Shown here: positions 24,857-33,572 of the stretch, in pieces | Numbering within the stretch: position 1 is the stretch's first letter | Layout: every line of letters begins with the position of its first letter | DNA from: Paenibacillus bovis | Lineage (GTDB): Bacteria > Bacillota > Bacilli > Bacillales > Bacillaceae_C | Direction of reading: 5' to 3' | Length of the DNA: 53,656 nt | Assembly: GCA_007679095.1 (NCBI GenBank) | Contig: VEFU01000029.1 | Location: forward strand, 1-53,656 | Notes under the pieces: generated by a model | Seen by the model: the letters and a program-made list of their open reading frames with translations, nothing else | Told to the model about the DNA's origin: nothing | The model's database searches: none | Program-made: the position numbers and the translations under genes

Positions 24857-25990
24857 ATGGGACCATTAAGCACTATTTTTGAACTAAAAGATGGCATTAA
24901 AACGAAACGTATCTCTAGTTACGATCGCACTGGAGGAAATGATGACAAGATTGTCATAAAAGCAGGAGAAACTGCTGAGATTGCCAATATTAGTGGTGCA
25001 GGAATTATTAAGCATATTTGGATTACTATTTCGACACCGGACAACTTTATTCGCCGTAATGCAATCATTAGAATGTATTGGGATGGCGAGGAGAATCCAA
25101 GTGTTGAATCTCCACTTGGCGATTTCTTTGGACAAGGATGGGGAGAGGAATACAACTTTGCTTCACTTCCATTAGCAGCAGCTCCTGCAGCAGGGAAAGC
25201 ATTAAACTCTTATTTCCCAATGCCATTCGGTGACGGTGCTAGAATTACGATTGAAAACCAATCCGAACATAATATTGATAGTTTCTATTATTATGTAGAT
25301 TACGAGGAGCATCCATCAATTCCAGATACTGCGGGTCGTTTCCATGCTTGGTGGAATCGTGAGTTAACAGAGGTTCATCCTGAAGATGGAGAAGCGGAAT
25401 GGGGACTTGTTGGAGAAGTTGGCAAAAATAAATCTGACAAAGATAACTATTTATTTGCGGACATTGAAGGAAAAGGACACTTTGTCGGTGTAAACTATTA
25501 TGTCGATAGCCCAGGACCAATGTGGTATGGAGAAGGCGATGATATGTTTTTAGTTGATGGCGAAGATTGGCCAGGATCCTTACATGGAACTGGTACAGAA
25601 GACTTCTTCAACAGTTCTTGGTGCCCAAATGAAGAGTATATTCACCCGTATTTCGGATATGCAAAGGTACCAGATAAATTAGGATGGATGGGTAGAACAC
25701 ATTGCTATAGATTCTTATTGGAAGACCCAATCTATTTTGATAAGTCATTACGTGCAAGTATCGAACATGGTCATAACAATAACTTAACACTTGATATTAG
25801 TACGGTTTCTTACTGGTATCAAACAGAACCACATAAGCCATTCCCAGAACTTCCAGGTAAAGAACAACGCCAAAACATGCCTGAAATCAACTTCATGGAC
25901 GTGCACAGATGGCGTCACGAATGGAGAAAAGCCATGGGCAACGGCAAAAAACTATGGGGCAACGAAATAAAAGAAAAAAAAGATAAGTAA
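24857..25990 (+). CDS. DUF2961 / glycoside hydrolase family 172 enzyme
   Basis: A 377-residue protein of the DUF2961 (GH172) family: two beta jelly-roll-like halves, with FGDGARITIENQS, AGRFHAWWNREL and the conserved WPGSLHGTGTEDFFN segment, whose Glu is a likely catalytic residue. Characterised GH172 enzymes act on alpha-D-fructofuranosides, difructose anhydrides or D-arabinofuranosides. There is no signal peptide, so it should work inside the cell on material brought in by the adjacent importer. The ATG at 24857 has GAGGTGG 6 bases upstream; the ATG at 24851 is too close to it. Confidence 0.85.
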   Translation: MGPLSTIFELKDGIKTKRISSYDRTGGNDDKIVIKAGETAEIANISGAGIIKHIWITISTPDNFIRRNAIIRMYWDGEENPSVESPLGDFFGQGWGEEYNFASLPLAAAPAAGKALNSYFPMPFGDGARITIENQSEHNIDSFYYYVDYEEHPSIPDTAGRFHAWWNRELTEVHPEDGEAEWGLVGEVGKNKSDKDNYLFADIEGKGHFVGVNYYVDSPGPMWYGEGDDMFLVDGEDWPGSLHGTGTEDFFNSSWCPNEEYIHPYFGYAKVPDKLGWMGRTHCYRFLLEDPIYFDKSLRASIEHGHNNNLTLDISTVSYWYQTEPHKPFPELPGKEQRQNMPEINFMDVHRWRHEWRKAMGNGKKLWGNEIKEKKDK

Positions 25991-25998
25991 TAATTTTT

Positions 25999-26044
25999 AA
26001 GGGCTATCGAAAAGTCATATTAGACTTATCGGTGGCCCTTTTTA
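25999..26044 (+). terminator. Terminator of the GH172 gene
   Basis: A long stem (AAGGGC...AAGTC pairing with GACTT...GCCCTT, several G-U pairs) with a short AT loop and TTTTT after it. Confidence 0.8.
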
Positions 26045-26280
26045 CTTTGACTTTTGATTTTCGCTTCAGTCGCCTTCGCTTTTCTATCTGTGGGGTCTCC
26101 CGGCTACCGTTCATGAGGGCACTGATAAACTCCAATATTTTAAAAAGGCATCCTAAGGTAGGATTAAATAGGACGATTTAAACTTTGTACCCACCTATAT
26201 AAAATGAATAATGTATAAAGGTATAACTGCCTACTGATAAGAAATTACACCTATCCATATACATCCATAATTAAGAATTC

Positions 26281-26415
26281 TGTTGATTGAAGTGAAAGGC
26301 GGCGATGACTCCTGCGGGATTAGCGGGACAGGTGAGACCCCACAGGAGCATTTGCGACGAGGAGGCTCACCGCACGCCCCGCGGAAAGCAAAGCCGCCTG
26401 GAACGGAAATCAACA
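26281..26415. repeat. GC-rich MITE-like repeat, copy 3
   Basis: A 135-bp element with TGTTGATT / AATCAACA ends, inner arms AGGCGGC / GCCGCCT and the family core (GACTCCTGCGGG, GAGACCCCACAGGAGC, GACGAGGAGGCTCACCG, CCGCGGAAAGC). Same orientation as copy 2. Confidence 0.9.
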
Positions 26416-26723
26416 GCTGCGTTTTACCATATCGCTAAATTCAAGGCACTTTTTCAGTGGCCTCCCGTTCATCCCGCAGCAATCATGTATACCAAAAATA
26501 CACCACAGAGAATGGAAATAATGCTAGTGGTAGTTGTCTATACGATGCATGTATAAGTTAGATTCAACTTTTTAAAGCTTTATTTCCATGATAGGAGTCT
26601 CGCGCCTTCCGCTCCAATCATAAAATACCTTAAGTTAATTATCATTCTATTATTAAAACCTTATTAATTATTATTACCTTTTATAATTATTTGGATGAAA
26701 AACAAGAATATAGAGTTAATGAA

Positions 26724-26767
26724 AGGCCAAACTATCTAGTATTTATCAAGCTAGTTTGGCTTTTTCT
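26724..26767 (+). terminator. Terminator without an assigned gene
   Basis: Arms GCCAAACT-(A)-CTAG-like / CTAGTTTGGC followed by TTTTTCTTT. No open frame with a ribosome binding site lies in the 300 bases upstream. Confidence 0.65.
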
Positions 26768-27023
26768 TTAGGATTTTTGGAAACCCTATACCCTCTTTAA
26801 AAATGACTGTTGGAATGATCAAAATAGAGGTGACAGATATAATAGAATTAGAATGTTTATAAGCGAAGTGTATTTCCGTAGCGTATAGCCGCACTAGTAA
26901 CATATAAGTTTTTTCTTGTTAAAATATTGTAATATACTCTTTTACAACTACTCTTAAAAAAGACGAATGTCCTACCAGTCGCTGTGATAAGATAATAGTA
27001 AACTAGATTGAAAGGTTACGTGT

Positions 27024-27863
27024 ATGAAACGAAAAATTATTATTTTTATTGTTCTTGTCGGCCTTGTTTGGGCATTCCTTCATATAAATAATAACTGGTT
27101 ACAAACAACTGAATATATAATCGAATCGGAGCGGATACCATCATCCTTTGATGGGATGAAGATCGTTCAATTATCAGATCTCCATGATGCTACATTCGGT
27201 GATAAACAAATAAAACTCGTAGATAAAGTAAAAAACTTAAATCCAGATTTTATATTTATTACTGGAGATTTAATAGATAGCAATCGATACAAACTTCAGA
27301 ACAGTCTTGACCTTGTAGAGCAATTAACTGACTTTGCAGAAGTATTTTATGTAACTGGGAATCATGAGGTTGCGGTTAATGAAGTGGATGAAATTACAGG
27401 GGCACTCGAATCTCTCGGAGTATTTGTATTGAAAAATGAAGCTGTTACAATTGAACAAAATGGGGAAATACTTTTAATAGCAGGAATAGAGGATCCGCTA
27501 ATGAAGGTTACGGATGAAACAGAAGTTGCTGTAGCTAATTCCATTGATATCACAATGGAAGGTATGCCAAAAAATGCATTCACACTTCTTTTGTCTCATC
27601 GACCGGAAGTATTTGATGTATATGTAGAAAAAGAAATGGATGTCACATTTTCGGGACATGCACATGGTGGACAAGTGCGAATCCCGGGATTGGGTGGTGT
27701 CATCGCTCCAGGTCAAGGATGGTTTCCAACTTATACATCAGGTAAGCATGAGCAAGGGAATACAACAATGTTTGTAAGTAGAGGACTCGGTAATAGTATT
27801 ATTCCATTTAGAATTTTAAATCGACCAGAAATAATTGCTGTCACGTTAAAAAGTATGAAATAA
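27024..27863 (+). CDS. Membrane-anchored metallophosphoesterase (YkuE/YaeI-like)
   Basis: A 279-residue calcineurin-like phosphoesterase. A basic start and one hydrophobic segment (residues 5-20) anchor it. All metal-binding blocks are present: QLSDLHD, ITGDLID, VTGNHE, LSHRP and SGHAHGGQVR. Relatives hydrolyse phosphodiesters or UDP-sugar lipids; the substrate is not known here. GAAAGG precedes the ATG. Ends 30 bases before the SRAP gene, so the two may be co-transcribed. Confidence 0.87.
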   Translation: MKRKIIIFIVLVGLVWAFLHINNNWLQTTEYIIESERIPSSFDGMKIVQLSDLHDATFGDKQIKLVDKVKNLNPDFIFITGDLIDSNRYKLQNSLDLVEQLTDFAEVFYVTGNHEVAVNEVDEITGALESLGVFVLKNEAVTIEQNGEILLIAGIEDPLMKVTDETEVAVANSIDITMEGMPKNAFTLLLSHRPEVFDVYVEKEMDVTFSGHAHGGQVRIPGLGGVIAPGQGWFPTYTSGKHEQGNTTMFVSRGLGNSIIPFRILNRPEIIAVTLKSMK

Positions 27864-27893
27864 GAAAAAGTATATAGGCGGTGAATGGTCCCA

Positions 27894-28559
27894 ATGTGTG
27901 GAAGGTATAGTTTGTTTGCAAACAAAGAGGATATAGCAGAAAGATTTGGGTTTGATTTATTAGAAGATTTCGAGTGGGAAGAACGGTATAATGTCGCTCC
28001 TAGCCAAGAAGTTATGGCTATTGTAGGATCTGATAAGGGGAATCGAGTTGGTACATTAAGATGGGGACTTGTTCCATCTTGGGCAGCTGATCCGAAAATA
28101 GGGTATAAAATGATTAATGCAAGAATGGAAACGGTGGATCAAAAGCCGAGCTTTAAACGACTATTATCTAGGAGACGTTGTATTATACCGGCAGATGGAT
28201 TTTATGAATGGAAACGAAATGGCAAAGAGAAGCAGCCTTATCGTTTTCAATTAAAATCAAAAGAGGTATTTGGCTTTGCTGGTCTGTGGGATCGTTGGCA
28301 GCAGGGTGACCAAACAATTCAATCATGCACCATTATCACTACGGAAGCGAACGATGTAGTAAAAGATATTCATGATCGAATGCCGGTAATTCTTACCCAA
28401 GAATCGGAACAAATATGGTTGGATCGCTCCATTGAAGACTCGGAGTTATTGAAAACTCAGCTCGTTTCTTATCCTGCAGATGAAATGGAGTTATATCCAA
28501 TTTCATCGCTCGTAAATAGTCCTAAAAATGATAGAAGAGAAATAATCAATTCTATATAA
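27894..28559 (+). CDS. SOS response-associated peptidase (SRAP, YedK/HMCES-like)
   Basis: A 221-residue SRAP protein. The catalytic Cys is residue 2 (MCGRYSLF), which requires the start at 27894 rather than an in-frame ATG three codons upstream; self-processing exposes this Cys to crosslink abasic sites in single-stranded DNA. Other conserved blocks are RYNVAPSQ, INARMETV, RCIIPADGFYEW, TTEANDVVKDIHDRMPVIL. It protects DNA at stalled forks. GGCGGTG is the ribosome binding site. Confidence 0.92.
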   Translation: MCGRYSLFANKEDIAERFGFDLLEDFEWEERYNVAPSQEVMAIVGSDKGNRVGTLRWGLVPSWAADPKIGYKMINARMETVDQKPSFKRLLSRRRCIIPADGFYEWKRNGKEKQPYRFQLKSKEVFGFAGLWDRWQQGDQTIQSCTIITTEANDVVKDIHDRMPVILTQESEQIWLDRSIEDSELLKTQLVSYPADEMELYPISSLVNSPKNDRREIINSI

Positions 28560-28735
28560 ACTCTAAATTTCGAGGGAATAATTGCTTGTCATACAATTAT
28601 TTTTTAAATGGAATATTTACTCGAAATTTATGTGTGGATGCTGACAAAACCTCCTGTAAATCAACAGTATTAGAGCAAGGGAAAGTAGTTGTTCTTGTTG
28701 AATTGTATTAGTAATAAGCAAAGGGAGGGTTTCTG

Positions 28736-29251
28736 TTGAGTCAGCAAATTTATTCTTCCGAGGCGGCCAAGGAATTAGGATTAGGGACAAGCTCATTGAG
28801 AAAGTATGCAGTTGAACTAGAGGCAAAAGGGCATCATTTTGCAAGAGGAACGAACAATGGGCGTATTTTTGAACAATCCGATTTAACGCTTATTTCGTTA
28901 ATGATGGAAAAGATAACAACGATGGGCCTGACGATTGAACAGGCAGCGGAAAAAGTACTGTGGGAAAATGGTAATGCGGATGAGAAAATGACTCATCAAG
29001 ATAATGATGAGAGTATTGACACGCCAGCAAACAATGAATTAACACAATTTATTGAGCAGATGAGAGAATTAGAGAAACAACAAGCTGCATTAACAGAAAT
29101 GAATAAAGCGTTAGTAAGACAGGTCGAAAATTTAACGGAAAAGATTGAGGAACGTGAAAGAGATCAGCAGCTTTTTAATATGATTGAATCATCAAGGGAA
29201 AAAAAGAAAAAGCGAAAAGGCATTGCGTTACTAGGTCTAATAGGCAGATAA
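28736..29251 (+). CDS. MerR-like DNA-binding protein with coiled coil (RacA/DUF3967-like)
   Basis: A 171-residue protein: N-terminal MerR-type winged helix (YSSEAAKELGLGTSSLRKYAVELEAKG), a short linker, a coiled coil at about residues 100-145 (QFIEQMRELEKQQAALTEMN...), and a very basic tail (REKKKKRKG) ending in a hydrophobic patch (IALLGLIG). The design recalls chromosome-anchoring or plasmid-type MerR proteins such as RacA, but sequence identity to RacA is not evident. The TTG at 28736 follows AAAGGGAGGG. Its role is not established. Confidence 0.7.
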   Translation: MSQQIYSSEAAKELGLGTSSLRKYAVELEAKGHHFARGTNNGRIFEQSDLTLISLMMEKITTMGLTIEQAAEKVLWENGNADEKMTHQDNDESIDTPANNELTQFIEQMRELEKQQAALTEMNKALVRQVENLTEKIEERERDQQLFNMIESSREKKKKRKGIALLGLIGR

Positions 29252-29283
29252 ATTTGGGACTAAATATATAAAGAATATTGCTA

Positions 29284-29313
29284 CAGGCTTTCCAAAAATG
29301 GGTGGCCTTTTTT
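29284..29313 (+). terminator. Weak terminator after the MerR-like gene
   Basis: Imperfect arms AGGCTTTCC / GGGTGGCCT with G-U pairs, then TTTTTT. Confidence 0.55.
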
Positions 29314-29323
29314 GTTGTATAAA

Positions 29324-29362
29324 CTTTCTATCTGTTATATAATTAGTATAACAGATAGAAAG
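29324..29362. promoter_or_regulatory. Perfect 39-bp palindromic operator over the gntR promoter
   Basis: Two perfect 16-base arms (CTTTCTATCTGTTATA and its complement) around a 7-base centre. A TATAAT at 29338-29343, with TTGTAT 17 bases upstream, lies inside the palindrome, so binding here would block the promoter of the GntR-family gene that starts 21 bases later. The natural reading is autoregulation by that repressor. Confidence 0.85.
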
Positions 29363-29382
29363 TGATGAAGGTGGTGATGAAT

Positions 29383-29763
29383 ATGCTTTTAAAACTTAAT
29401 TTAGAATCGGAAACTCCTATCTATTTACAGCTACGGAATTCCATCATTGAAGGGATTGCATCTGGGCAATTAAAGGAAGGGGAAGCTTTGCCTTCGGTAC
29501 GAATGATGGCATCTGATCTAGGAGTCAATATGCACACGGTTAATAAAGCGTATCAATTGCTTAAACAAGCAGGTTTTATTCTAATTCACAGACAAAAAGG
29601 GGTAGTGGTTAATCCAGATGGGATGCCTGGATTAGATGATGAATATAAGGAATCTTTAAATTCAGGTCTTCGTCCATTTATTAGTGAAGCTATATGCCGT
29701 GGAATGGGAGAAAGTGAGTTCTTAAAGATGTGCCAAACAATATTTAAAGATATAAAACAATAA
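29383..29763 (+). CDS. GntR-family regulator, YtrA type
   Basis: A 126-residue short GntR protein: winged helix at residues 10-75 (TPIYLQLRNSIIEGIASGQL, GEALPSVRMMASDLGVNMHTVNKAYQ) and a small helical C-terminal tail, the YtrA layout. Such regulators usually repress a neighbouring transporter or membrane-protein gene. The ATG at 29383 is preferred because AAGGTGGTG lies 6-8 bases upstream. It is followed after 12 bases by a DUF1648 membrane-protein gene and preceded by a perfect palindrome. Confidence 0.9.
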   Translation: MLLKLNLESETPIYLQLRNSIIEGIASGQLKEGEALPSVRMMASDLGVNMHTVNKAYQLLKQAGFILIHRQKGVVVNPDGMPGLDDEYKESLNSGLRPFISEAICRGMGESEFLKMCQTIFKDIKQ

Positions 29764-29775
29764 TGGAGGGATACT

Positions 29776-30876
29776 ATGACAGCTTTGGTGATATTAATTT
29801 TATATATTCCGATCATCGTTATTACCGCTATTACACCATATATCACTCGGAAAACAGAAAGCTTCGGAGTGACAATACCAGAAGCGGTTTATAATAATGA
29901 AGAAGTAAAACAGTTTCGTAAAAGCTATGTGAAAAAGACAGGGATTGTCGGTTTTACATTATTAAGTGTTAGTCTAATTGGTGGCATAATTAATGATGCA
30001 ACTTCCGCTATGACTATCTTTCTACTAGCAATCATCTTATATTTGTTAACTTCTTTTCTTATTTATCTTGAATTTCATAAAAAAATGAAAAAGTTAAAAG
30101 AAAACAGTAGCTGGGGAAAAGGAAAAAATGACACTGTCATTATAGATACTAACTTTAGGAAAGAGAAATTAACCTTATCAAATGCATGGTTTATATTTGC
30201 TTTGTTAATTACAGTTGCAACATTTGCGATAACCGTAATATTTTATGACAAAATTCCAAACGAATTTCCAATGCAATATGATTTCGAAGGCAATGTAACG
30301 AATATCGTAGAAAAATCGTATGCTTCCGTATTTGGTTTACCTTTAACTCAATTATTTATGTTAGTCATGTTTATCTTTCTAAATTCGATGATTGGACGGA
30401 GCCGCCAACAGATCGATGCAGCTAATCCAGAAAAGTCCATTCAACAAAATATCATTTTTAGAAGAAGATGGTCTGCGTTCATGGTATTTTCAGGCACAGC
30501 TTTAGTCCTGTTGTTCGCACTAATTCAATTATCTCTTATTCATTCTATGGACTATAAAATCATTGCTATTAGCTCACTTGTAGTTTCAGCCGTAATTGTC
30601 ATCGCAGCTATTATCATATCGATTGTAACTGGTCAAGGCGGAAGCAGAGTGAAAACTGTCACAGGAAAAGGCGGTGAAATCATTAATCGTGATGAGGATA
30701 AATATTGGAAGTTAGGTATCTTCTATATGAATGCTTCGGATCCCTCTGTTTGGGTAGAAAAACGATTTGGTAGTGGATGGACCATCAATTTTGCACGGCC
30801 CATAGCGTGGGTATTTATCGTTATTGTGATACTCATCCCTATTTTAATTAGTATTTTCACTACAATGGGTTCATAA
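29776..30876 (+). CDS. DUF1648/DUF5808 membrane protein
   Basis: A 366-residue membrane protein with about eight hydrophobic segments. The DUF1648 block PNEFPMQYDFEGNVTNIVEKS lies near residue 170, and the C-terminus has the DUF5808-like block KYWKLGIFYMNASDPSVWVEKRFGSGWTINFARPI, best known from SdpI-related immunity-type proteins and their YtrA-linked relatives. TGGAGG precedes the ATG. It forms an operon with the GntR-type gene and ends at a perfect inverted repeat. A role in envelope stress or peptide resistance is inference. Confidence 0.82.
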   Translation: MTALVILILYIPIIVITAITPYITRKTESFGVTIPEAVYNNEEVKQFRKSYVKKTGIVGFTLLSVSLIGGIINDATSAMTIFLLAIILYLLTSFLIYLEFHKKMKKLKENSSWGKGKNDTVIIDTNFRKEKLTLSNAWFIFALLITVATFAITVIFYDKIPNEFPMQYDFEGNVTNIVEKSYASVFGLPLTQLFMLVMFIFLNSMIGRSRQQIDAANPEKSIQQNIIFRRRWSAFMVFSGTALVLLFALIQLSLIHSMDYKIIAISSLVVSAVIVIAAIIISIVTGQGGSRVKTVTGKGGEIINRDEDKYWKLGIFYMNASDPSVWVEKRFGSGWTINFARPIAWVFIVIVILIPILISIFTTMGS

Positions 30877-30879
30877 ATC

Positions 30880-30920
30880 AACCTAATTCTAGCAATTTTT
30901 TGCTAGAATTAGGTTATTCT
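30880..30920 (+). terminator. Terminator of the GntR/DUF1648 operon
   Basis: Perfect 16-base arms AACCTAATTCTAGCAA / TTGCTAGAATTAGGTT with a four-base loop, followed by a short AT-rich tail. Confidence 0.75.
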
Positions 30921-31049
30921 TAAATTTTTTGGGTAAAGTAAAAACAAAATAGTTGACAAAAAGATTACGCTTTACAAAAAGGATATACATCAAGATTCTT
31001 TTCATGTAAAATATGATTAAGATGTCAAATCTTAAAGAGGTGGTCTTTC

Positions 31050-31187
31050 TTGCAAAGAGATCATGAACAGCTACAAAGAGTGATAAGTAGTCTTACAGAG
31101 ATTGGTGTTAAGATTTCTAAAACGAAATCTCGACTTGAAATTAATAAATTACTTGAAGATGTCAAGTCTATCCAAAAATACTCTTAA
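31050..31187 (+). CDS. Small protein, 45 residues, unknown
   Basis: A TTG start behind AAAGAGGTGG opens a 45-residue frame (MQRDHEQLQRVISSLTEIGVKI...) that should be mostly amphipathic helix, with a Leu/Ile heptad-like spacing. It stops 7 bases before a very strong terminator. This tight gene-terminator arrangement supports a real short transcript. No family recognised; a Spo0E-like role was considered but the signature is absent. Confidence 0.6.
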   Translation: MQRDHEQLQRVISSLTEIGVKISKTKSRLEINKLLEDVKSIQKYS

Positions 31188-31193
31188 AGGCGA

Positions 31194-31240
31194 ACAAGCT
31201 AGGTATGTACAGGAATACATACCTAGCTTGTTTTTTTGTC
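31194..31240 (+). terminator. Strong terminator after the small gene
   Basis: Perfect arms ACAAGCTAGGTATGTA / TACATACCTAGCTTGT with a six-base loop, followed by seven T. Confidence 0.92.
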
Positions 31241-31294
31241 TAACTAGGCTTTCGCTATTTCTCGGGAAATAGTGTGGAAAATTGCCTTTTTATT

Positions 31295-32587
31295 TTAGTT
31301 TTTACGAACTTCGACAACACTAATATGAGAACCTTCCATTGTGTGAACATGAAATATATAGGACTCTTCCTCTAGAATATCTCCTTCTTGCAAATCATAT
31401 TTTTGAGTAAGGAGCCAGCCTCCAATTGTGTCTACATCCTCATCTGAAAGGTTTATATTTAGTAATTGATTAACCTCACTAATTAACATTTTTGCATCTA
31501 ATAAGTAATGATCATCTGCTAATTTTCTTACAAAAGGTACTTCATCTGCATCAAATTCGTCGCGAATTTCTCCAACTATTTCTTCTAGGATATCCTCTAC
31601 AGTAATAATCCCTGCTGTTCCACCATATTCGTCAAATAACACTGCCATATGAGTACGTTCCTTTTGCATCTGAACGAGTAAATCCTGAATTGGAATTGTT
31701 TCGATTACTTTTATGATTGGTTTTACATATGGCATAATACATTCTGTTTCAGCACAATTTCCATGAACACAATCAGTGAGGAATTCCTTTATATTTACGA
31801 GACCGATAATATTGTCTTTATCTCCATCTGTTACAGGATAACGGGTGAAGCGCTCTTCTTTAATCATCGCAATAATATCTTCTATAGAATCACTTTTATC
31901 AATATGATAAATTTCTGTCCGCGGCACCATAATTTCTTTGGCGATTCTATTGTCGAATTCGAAGATATTATTCATATATCGAAATTCTGATTGATTAATC
32001 TCACCGCTTTTTAAACTCTCTGACAAAATAATTCTTAATTCTTCTTCAGAATGAGCAATTTCACTATCGGATGCAGCTTTTATGCCAAATGACTTTACAA
32101 TTTGTCTAGCAGCCCCATTTAAGAGCCAAATAAATGGGTACATGATTTTGTAAAATAAAATTAAGGCTCCAGCGAATGCTAATGTAATTTCCTCTGCTTT
32201 ATGAATAGCCATTGTTTTTGGGGCTAATTCTCCGACTACGACATGAAAAAAAGTAATAAGGACAAATGCAATTAGGAACGAAAGAAAATCAGTGATAGAG
32301 GAGGGGATATTTAGTTTTTGAAAAAGTGGATTTAGCATTACTTGCACTGTCGGCTCCCCTAACCAGCCAAGTCCAAGGGCAGTTACAGTAATTCCAAGCT
32401 GTGTAGCTGATAAATATCCATCCAAGTTATTGATCAGTCTTTTTGCCTTAAGTGCTTTTGGATGGCCTTCTACAATTAGTTGATCAATTCTGGAGACTCT
32501 TACCTTTACGATCGCAAATTCGGATGCTACAAAAAACGCTGTCAAGGCAATGAGCAGTATCACAAGTAATATATTAATGATAAGCAA
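31295..32587 (-). CDS. CNNM/CorC-family membrane protein (hemolysin-like, MpfA type)
   Basis: A 430-residue protein: DUF21 membrane domain with four hydrophobic segments (residues 1-150), two CBS domains (around MVPRTEIYHIDKSDSIEDI and MPYVKPIIKVIETIPIQDL), and a C-terminal CorC_HlyC domain with DEYGGTAGIITVEDILEEIVGEI. Relatives affect Mg2+ or Na+ balance, MpfA being a proposed Mg2+ exporter. The TTG at 32587 follows AGGAGGAGG on the minus strand. Single-gene unit. Confidence 0.87.
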   Translation of the reverse strand: MLIINILLVILLIALTAFFVASEFAIVKVRVSRIDQLIVEGHPKALKAKRLINNLDGYLSATQLGITVTALGLGWLGEPTVQVMLNPLFQKLNIPSSITDFLSFLIAFVLITFFHVVVGELAPKTMAIHKAEEITLAFAGALILFYKIMYPFIWLLNGAARQIVKSFGIKAASDSEIAHSEEELRIILSESLKSGEINQSEFRYMNNIFEFDNRIAKEIMVPRTEIYHIDKSDSIEDIIAMIKEERFTRYPVTDGDKDNIIGLVNIKEFLTDCVHGNCAETECIMPYVKPIIKVIETIPIQDLLVQMQKERTHMAVLFDEYGGTAGIITVEDILEEIVGEIRDEFDADEVPFVRKLADDHYLLDAKMLISEVNQLLNINLSDEDVDTIGGWLLTQKYDLQEGDILEEESYIFHVHTMEGSHISVVEVRKN

Positions 32588-32785
32588 TGGCTTAACCTCC
32601 TCCTGAAAAAAGTAAAGTTACACTTACTTTACCCTGAAAAGAGGTGAATTAATTATATTTATCTTAAGATGTAAGTAAAGGCTTTCATTAAAATTGTTGC
32701 AAAATATTACATTATTGATACAAAAGCCCTTAACATATGAAATTTTGGTATGATAGTAATATAAATTTTGACAGGAGTGCTTTAA

Positions 32786-33568
32786 ATGAAAAGACAAGTT
32801 AGTGAACGGGAATATATTTATATTTACATGAATGATTCCGATCATTTTATTCTATCTTCTGGGATTGAATTTCATGAATTCATGGCAGGCATTCCGATTC
32901 AAATACATAATATTTTATTATTAAAACATCGCTTTGAAGAAAGTCATTTCAATATGCACACATTTTTAGAATATGCGGACAAAGAACTAATCGATAAATT
33001 GTTAGCGGAAGATGTTTATGGGTATGGTGACTTTTGCTGGATCGATTTTACGAATGAAGAAAATGTGAATCTATTAAATGGTCAAGAAATTGCTGAATTA
33101 CTTTACTTAGGTCATATGAAAAGTCATCTACATATTCCGTTCTATGGCAAGTTGAATAATCAATTCGCTTATCTAGCTGGTGATGATGGACATTTTAATA
33201 AAGTCTATTATCGCCATTGGGATCATTTCATCTCGATGCTAGGATCTACGATTGCTGGCAAAGTAAACAATCAGAAGGAAAAATCATTATTCCCAATTAG
33301 AAAGAAGAAGATGGTGCACCCAATCCCAAAAGAGATTCTTATGCCTTTCATCGATCATATGAAAGAAGGAATGGTTATTTCCATTGAAAACATGTTAAAG
33401 AATCGTTCCGTAATAGAAATACCGGTCTGGATTATTGGAGATTTAATCGATATGGATCAAATGTATGACGAGTATGAACAATTAAACGAATCAAGAAAAC
33501 CAGACGGGAAGATTGTGTTTGACAGAAAAACAGAAAAATGGGAAGCGTATATCCCTTCCAAGATATAA
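32786..33568 (+). CDS. Conserved protein of unknown function
   Basis: A 260-residue soluble protein without signal peptide or membrane segment. It is rich in aromatic and His residues (GYGDFCWIDF, GHMKSHLHIPF, YYRHWDHFISMLG), and the C-terminus (WIIGDLIDMDQMYDEYEQLNESRKPDGKIVF) is acidic. The many His/Asp residues would allow metal binding, but no known motif is seen. CAGGAGTG precedes the ATG. It lies alone upstream of ddl and ends in its own terminator. Confidence 0.72.
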   Translation: MKRQVSEREYIYIYMNDSDHFILSSGIEFHEFMAGIPIQIHNILLLKHRFEESHFNMHTFLEYADKELIDKLLAEDVYGYGDFCWIDFTNEENVNLLNGQEIAELLYLGHMKSHLHIPFYGKLNNQFAYLAGDDGHFNKVYYRHWDHFISMLGSTIAGKVNNQKEKSLFPIRKKKMVHPIPKEILMPFIDHMKEGMVISIENMLKNRSVIEIPVWIIGDLIDMDQMYDEYEQLNESRKPDGKIVFDRKTEKWEAYIPSKI

Positions 33569-33572
33569 GTAA

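Larger units (their letters stand above)
25991..27023. other. Long intergenic region rich in repeat fragments
   Basis: About 1.03 kb without a convincing gene. Holds a terminator (25999-26044), one full repeat copy (26281-26415), fragments of the same family near 26045-26120, 26585-26620 and 26860-26905, and a second terminator without an obvious gene (26724-26767). Confidence 0.7.

Noticed and set aside
26305-26556. Open frame of 83 codons in the intergenic region
   Set aside because: It lies mostly inside repeat copy 3, where GC-rich sequence opens frames by chance, and lacks a ribosome binding site.
31050-31187. Spo0E-type phosphatase
   Set aside because: Size fits, but the conserved SxxxD signature of Spo0E-like proteins is not present.
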